A stretch of DNA of 8,518 nt. It comes from DATJFH01 sp035495815 (GTDB lineage: Bacteria > Acidobacteriota > Terriglobia > Bryobacterales > Bryobacteraceae). Shown here one piece after another: positions 5,277 through 8,518 of this stretch. Every line of letters starts with the position of its first letter. Within the stretch, counting starts at the first letter, position 1. A model generated the notes under the pieces. That model saw nothing but the letters and a program-made list of their open reading frames with translations. It was not told the DNA's origin and made no database searches. The stretch is from NCBI GenBank assembly GCA_035495815.1, contig DATJFH010000311.1, positions 1 to 8,518 on the forward strand, read 5' to 3'. The translations under genes and the position numbers were made by a program.

Positions 5277-7606
5277 GCCTGACCTCCCGCCGAGACGATC
5301 TTCCAGATTTTTTCCGGCGTCAGCGGCATGTCCAGATGCCGGACGCCCATCGGACTCAACGCGTCCACCACCGAATTCACCACCGCCGGCGAGCAGCCAA
5401 TCGTGCCGGCCTCGCCGACGCCCTTCACTCCCAGCGGATTCACCGGCGAGGGAGTCACCGTATGACTGCTTTCGATCCAGGGGATCATCGACGCCTTGGG
5501 AATGGCGTAATCCATCAGCTCCCCGCTCACCAGCTGGCCGTTGTCGTCATAGACGGCGTGCTCGTAGAGCGCCTGTCCGATCCCCTGTACGACGCCTCCG
5601 TGTACCTGGCCGTCCACTAACAGCGGATTGATAATGACACCGCAATCGTCCACCGCTACATAGCGTTTGATCTCGATATGGCCGGTGTCACGGTCGACTT
5701 CGGTCACCACGATATGGGCTCCGAACGGAAACGCGAAGTTGGGCGGCTCCCAGAAGTAAGTCGCCTGAAGCCCCGGCTCGGTGTTGGCGGGCAGCTTCAT
5801 TGCCCGATAGGACGCTCCCGCGATCTGAGGCAGTCCCACGGTGGCGCCGGTTTTGTTGCAGATGCACTTGCCGCCGGAGAACGTCACTTCTTCCGATTCG
5901 AGCAGCATGGCGCCGAATTTCTTGATCTTGGCCTTCAGCTCCTGCAGCGCGTAATACAGCGCCGGACCGCCGACCGCGGTACCGCGGCTGCCGAACGTGC
6001 CGATGCCGTACTGGACCACTGCGGTGTCCCCGTGCACTACCTGGACGTCATCCATGCTCACGCCCAACTCGTCGGCGGCAATCTGCGCGAATGTGGTCTC
6101 TTCGCCCTGCCCGTGCGGGGAAGCGCCGGTCATCACGGTTACGGCGCCGGAGGGGTCGATCTTGACGGTGGCGCTCTCCCACCCGCCGGCCGGTGTCGCC
6201 GGCGACGGTCCGAAGGCGCAGATCTCGCCATAGGTCGACATGCCGATTCCCACGATCCGCCCTTCCGCGCGCGCTTTGGTCTGGTCGGCCCGCGCCTTGT
6301 CGTAATCCACCGCATCCAGCGCTTTCCTGAGCGGGGCCGCGTAGTCGCCGCTGTCGTAGCTGAGCCCGGTGGCGGTGGCGTAGGGAAACTCGTCCTTCCC
6401 GATAAAGTTCTTGAGCCGCACTTCGGCAGGATCCATCTTCAGCTCGGCAGCCAGCAGGTCCATCATCCGCTCGATCCCGTGGGTCGCTTCCGGGCGCCCG
6501 GCGCCGCGATAGGCGTCGGTGGGCACGCAGTTGGTGAAGGCGCCGATAATGTCCGCGCTGATGTTGCGGAACTTGTAGAGGCCCGGCATCATCAGCACCG
6601 ACAAGGTGGGGATGGCCGGCGTCAGCAACTGATGATACGCGCCCAGGTCCTGGATGAGCTTCAACTTCAGGCCCAGCACCGAGCCGTCCTTTTTGGCGGC
6701 GATCTCGTAGTAATCCACGTGCCCGCGGCCGTGGATAGTGCACAGGAAATTCTCCCGCCGCGATTCGATCCACTTCACCGGCTTGCCGATGCGCATCGAG
6801 ACGAAGCCCATCAGCGCCTCTTCCGCGTACACGTTGAGCTTGCAGCCGAATCCGCCCCCGACTTCGGGAGTGATCACCCGCATGCGGTTCTCGGCCACTC
6901 CCAGCATCTGCGCCACCAGCGTGCGCAGCAGGTGCGGGATCTGCGTCGAGGACCACAGCGTGAGGTTCTTCTCGGCGGCCCGGTAATCGGCCACCACGCC
7001 GCGCGTCTCCATCGGCGTCGGCACAAGCCGCTGGCTGGTGATCCGCTGCCGGATGATCACTTCCGCCCCGGCGAACGCCTTCTCCGGCTCGCCGCCTTCC
7101 TGGTGATAGTTGAAGGCCACGTTATCCGGCCATTCCGGATGAACCGCCGGAGCGCCGGGCGCGATCGCCTTCTCCGGATCGGACACTGCTTGCGTGGGCT
7201 CGTAATCCACTTCCACCAGGTCGGCGGCGTCGGCAGCGACGTAACGGTCCGTCGCCACCACTACGGCCACCGGGTGACCCACGAAGTAGACCCGGTCCTT
7301 GGCTAAAACGGCGTGGTGCGGCACTCGCAATCCGGGGAGCGACGCGCCGCAGGGCACCGGTCCAACCGATTCCACGTCGGCGCCGGTAAACACCGCCACC
7401 ACGCCCGGCCGGTCGAGCGCAGCCCGTGAATTCACCGAGCGAATTCGCGCCGCCGCGTGCGGGCTCCGCACGATGCAGGCGTGGTGCATGCCCGGCATCT
7501 TGATGTCGTCCACATAGGTGGCCGTGCCGGTGATCAACCTCGGATCTTCCTTCCGCCGGAGACGCTTGCCGACCAGTTTGTCGGCTGCGGTTGTAGTAGT
7601 CGCCAT
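5273..7606 (-). CDS. coxL: Form II CoxL-type molybdopterin-binding subunit (xanthine dehydrogenase family large subunit)
   Basis: A 777-residue molybdenum catalytic subunit. Motifs in order: KRLRRKEDPRLITGTATYVDDI (14-35, the standard N-terminus), VGGGFGCK (249-256, Mo-cofactor loop), AYRGAGRPE (365-373, active-site loop), ASPHGQGEETTFAQIAADELG (495-515), and GVKGVGEAG (726-734) with the catalytic glutamate E732. Form I CO dehydrogenases carry AYRCSFR, whose cysteine binds copper; AYRGAGR marks form II, whose physiological substrate is generally unproven. The enzyme hydroxylates some aldehyde, heterocycle or small molecule; CO is possible but not supported by the loop. The open frame extends 112 codons further upstream, inside coxS, but the N-terminal motif, a GGGGGTG 5 bases before ATG 7604-7606 and the 2-base gap after coxS fix the start here. 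The stop overlaps coxM by 4 bases. Confidence 0.96.
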   Translation of the reverse strand: MATTTTAADKLVGKRLRRKEDPRLITGTATYVDDIKMPGMHHACIVRSPHAAARIRSVNSRAALDRPGVVAVFTGADVESVGPVPCGASLPGLRVPHHAVLAKDRVYFVGHPVAVVVATDRYVAADAADLVEVDYEPTQAVSDPEKAIAPGAPAVHPEWPDNVAFNYHQEGGEPEKAFAGAEVIIRQRITSQRLVPTPMETRGVVADYRAAEKNLTLWSSTQIPHLLRTLVAQMLGVAENRMRVITPEVGGGFGCKLNVYAEEALMGFVSMRIGKPVKWIESRRENFLCTIHGRGHVDYYEIAAKKDGSVLGLKLKLIQDLGAYHQLLTPAIPTLSVLMMPGLYKFRNISADIIGAFTNCVPTDAYRGAGRPEATHGIERMMDLLAAELKMDPAEVRLKNFIGKDEFPYATATGLSYDSGDYAAPLRKALDAVDYDKARADQTKARAEGRIVGIGMSTYGEICAFGPSPATPAGGWESATVKIDPSGAVTVMTGASPHGQGEETTFAQIAADELGVSMDDVQVVHGDTAVVQYGIGTFGSRGTAVGGPALYYALQELKAKIKKFGAMLLESEEVTFSGGKCICNKTGATVGLPQIAGASYRAMKLPANTEPGLQATYFWEPPNFAFPFGAHIVVTEVDRDTGHIEIKRYVAVDDCGVIINPLLVDGQVHGGVVQGIGQALYEHAVYDDNGQLVSGELMDYAIPKASMIPWIESSHTVTPSPVNPLGVKGVGEAGTIGCSPAVVNSVVDALSPMGVRHLDMPLTPEKIWKIVSAGGQA
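5282..5288 (-). promoter_or_regulatory. Strong Shine-Dalgarno sequence for coxM inside the coxL 3' end
   Basis: Minus-strand GGGAGGT, 5 bases before the coxM ATG, lies within the last codons of coxL. It supports reinitiation or independent loading at the ATGA junction. Confidence 0.7.
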
Positions 7607-7608
7607 GA

Positions 7609-8076
7609 TTACACCCCCGCCTTGGCCGCGGCTCGAACGGCATTCACGATGTGTTGATAGCCGGTACAGCGGCACAGGTTCCCTTCGATGCCGTGCCGGA
7701 TCTCGGCGTCGGTAGGCGACGGATTCCGCTCCAGCAGCTGCTTCGATGCCATGATCATGCCCGGCGTGCAGAATCCGCACTGCAATCCGTGCTCGTTCCA
7801 GAAAGCTTCCTGCACAGGGTGCAGACTCCCGTTCTCCGCCAGGCCTTCGATCGTCAGAACGGCGCGCCCGTCCGCCTGAACCGCGAACATCGTGCAGGCT
7901 TTGACCGCCTTTCCGTCCACCGCCACCGTGCACGCCCCGCAAATGGACGTTTCACACCCGATATGGGGACCGGTCAGGCCGGCCACTTCCCTCAGGTAAT
8001 GAATCAGGAGCAGGCGTGGCTCAACTTCGTCCTGACGAAGCTTGCCGTTAATCGTGAGGCTGATCTTCTTTTTCAT
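7609..8076 (-). CDS. coxS: (2Fe-2S)-binding small subunit of molybdenum hydroxylase, CoxS-type
   Basis: A 155-residue iron-sulfur subunit carrying electrons from the Mo site to FAD. The N-terminal plant-ferredoxin-like cluster uses C41, C46, C49 and C61 (GCETSICGACT, then KACT). The C-terminal four-helix domain cluster uses C100, C103, C135 and C137 (QCGFCTPGM, NLCRCTGY). All eight ligands are present and the length is typical. No signal peptide is visible, as expected for a complex assembled in the cytoplasm. ATG 8074-8076 gives the usual short lysine-rich lead into the first strand; the Shine-Dalgarno is weak (AAGG, 8 bases upstream). It is the first gene of the operon, so the promoter should lie in 8077-8389. 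Two bases separate it from coxL. Confidence 0.96.
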   Translation of the reverse strand: MKKKISLTINGKLRQDEVEPRLLLIHYLREVAGLTGPHIGCETSICGACTVAVDGKAVKACTMFAVQADGRAVLTIEGLAENGSLHPVQEAFWNEHGLQCGFCTPGMIMASKQLLERNPSPTDAEIRHGIEGNLCRCTGYQHIVNAVRAAAKAGV

Positions 8077-8109
8077 GGGGAGCGCCTTCGTTTGGAAATT
8101 TCCTTAACG

Positions 8110-8138
8110 ATGTTGATCGAAAACGTCCCAAAATGCAA
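8110..8138 (-). promoter_or_regulatory. Possible promoter of the cox-type operon
   Basis: Minus strand: TTGCAT (8133-8138) and CAACAT (8110-8115) are separated by 17 bases, about 34 bases before the coxS ATG. The -35 is fair and the -10 is poor, but it sits in an AT-richer patch of a GC-rich genome. Low-confidence guess. Confidence 0.2.
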
Positions 8139-8377
8139 GCGCCGCTGGCGACCTTCGGCGCGGTCCCGCGGCGGCCCTGGCGCAAACCAACCCGATCTTC
8201 AGGACGGCGACTCCGGTGAGCCGCTGGAGACCGTGAGTTTCACCAGTCATCGCCAAGGGAAGATGACCGGGCTTCGCGCCAAGATGGGAGATTCAGGCAG
8301 TCCATGTTTACAAGAGTGCTTGGTCGCGGGCGGCGGTTCTCCCGAGCCTGAATTCGGTACGCATCGAGTCCCGCCGC

Positions 8378-8383
8378 AAGGAG
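8378..8383 (+). promoter_or_regulatory. Ribosome-binding site of the small membrane-peptide gene
   Basis: AAGGAG ends 6 bases before ATG 8390. It is the cleanest Shine-Dalgarno/start pair in the window and the main reason to accept such a short frame as a gene. Confidence 0.75.
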
Positions 8384-8389
8384 CAAAAC

Positions 8390-8491
8390 ATGAGAAAATT
8401 CGTTAGTTCCGTGCTGCTGGCTGTGGTTGTCGCCGGCCTCATCATCAATTTCCAGGACATTAAGAGGTATATCAGAATCTCCACCATGTAA
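8390..8491 (+). CDS. Small single-span membrane peptide, 33 residues, function unknown
   Basis: A 33-codon frame, ATG 8390 to TAA 8489-8491. The product starts MRKF (positive N-terminus), followed by one hydrophobic helix of about 15 residues (SVLLAVVVAGLII, roughly 7-19), then a polar charged tail NFQDIKRYIRISTM ending in Met. The layout (Arg/Lys, one membrane span, D-I-x-R-Y-x-x-I tail, terminal Met) resembles very small conserved proteins that I recall being annotated in Actinobacteria and Acidobacteria as a DUF family (possibly DUF6893); I am not certain of that match. The strong AAGGAG at ideal spacing and the sharp amino-acid pattern support real translation. It is transcribed away from the cox-type operon and is the only plus-strand gene here. 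No function can be assigned. Confidence 0.7.
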   Translation: MRKFVSSVLLAVVVAGLIINFQDIKRYIRISTM

Positions 8492-8518
8492 GAATCTGCA
8501 TTAGAAACAGGGGATCCA

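Larger units (their letters stand above)
8077..8389. other. Divergent intergenic region between coxS and the small plus-strand gene
   Basis: 313 bases without a supported gene. It should contain the cox-operon promoter (minus strand) and probably that of the small membrane-peptide gene (plus strand). A perfect 6-base inverted repeat, GCGCCG (8139-8144) and CGGCGC (8156-8161), lies just upstream of the candidate cox promoter; it could be an operator half-site pair or chance in GC-rich DNA. TTTACA at 8307-8312 resembles a plus-strand -35, but no -10 follows at the right spacing. No RNA gene or riboswitch was recognised. Confidence 0.6.

Noticed and set aside
5678..7306. 542-codon plus-strand open frame
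   Set aside because: Fully antisense to coxL, rich in His/Arg/Gly/Val with no domain; an artefact of third-position GC in coxL.
7607..7942. 112-residue N-terminal extension of CoxL
   Set aside because: It overlaps coxS in another frame and encodes nothing family-like. The CoxL N-terminal motif begins just after ATG 7606, which has its own ribosome-binding site.

Overview
The window is GC-rich (well over 60% by eye) and densely packed, with short or overlapping gene junctions, as in a free-living soil-type bacterium. Seven complete genes and one truncated gene can be supported. All lie on the minus strand except one small gene at the right edge. The gene content (a secreted D-aminoacylase paired with a DapA-family lyase, a form II CoxSLM enzyme, and a tiny single-span protein) fits Acidobacteriota of the Solibacter/Bryobacterales type. 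That placement is inference from gene content, not a phylogenetic result.

Right to left, in the direction of transcription, the first block is a compact operon at 8076-3710: coxS, coxL, coxM, coxG and a UBP-type zinc-finger gene. CoxS (two [2Fe-2S] clusters), CoxL (molybdopterin subunit) and CoxM (FAD subunit) form one molybdenum hydroxylase. Electrons should pass from Mo through FeS to FAD. CoxL carries AYRGAGR rather than AYRCSFR at the active-site loop, so this is a form II ('CODH-like') enzyme, and CO should not be assumed as its substrate. CoxG is the SRPBCC partner linked to membrane recruitment or quinone handling in true CO dehydrogenases. The last gene encodes a stand-alone ubiquitin-protease-type zinc finger and overlaps coxG by 4 bases. 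Three consecutive 4-base stop/start overlaps and one 2-base gap indicate a single translationally coupled unit.

After a 284-base gap comes a second minus-strand block at 3425-1. It holds a radical SAM protein with a C-terminal cysteine cluster, then (75 bases on) a DapA/N-acetylneuraminate-lyase-family aldolase, then a secreted N-acyl-D-amino-acid deacylase that overlaps the aldolase by 13 bases and runs off the left edge. The deacylase/aldolase pair suggests catabolism of an acylated D-amino acid or a related compound, but the substrate cannot be read from sequence.

The right edge (8077-8389) is a non-coding divergent region. Beyond it lies a 33-residue plus-strand membrane peptide with an excellent ribosome-binding site. 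No tRNA, rRNA, CRISPR array, insertion sequence or prophage gene was seen.
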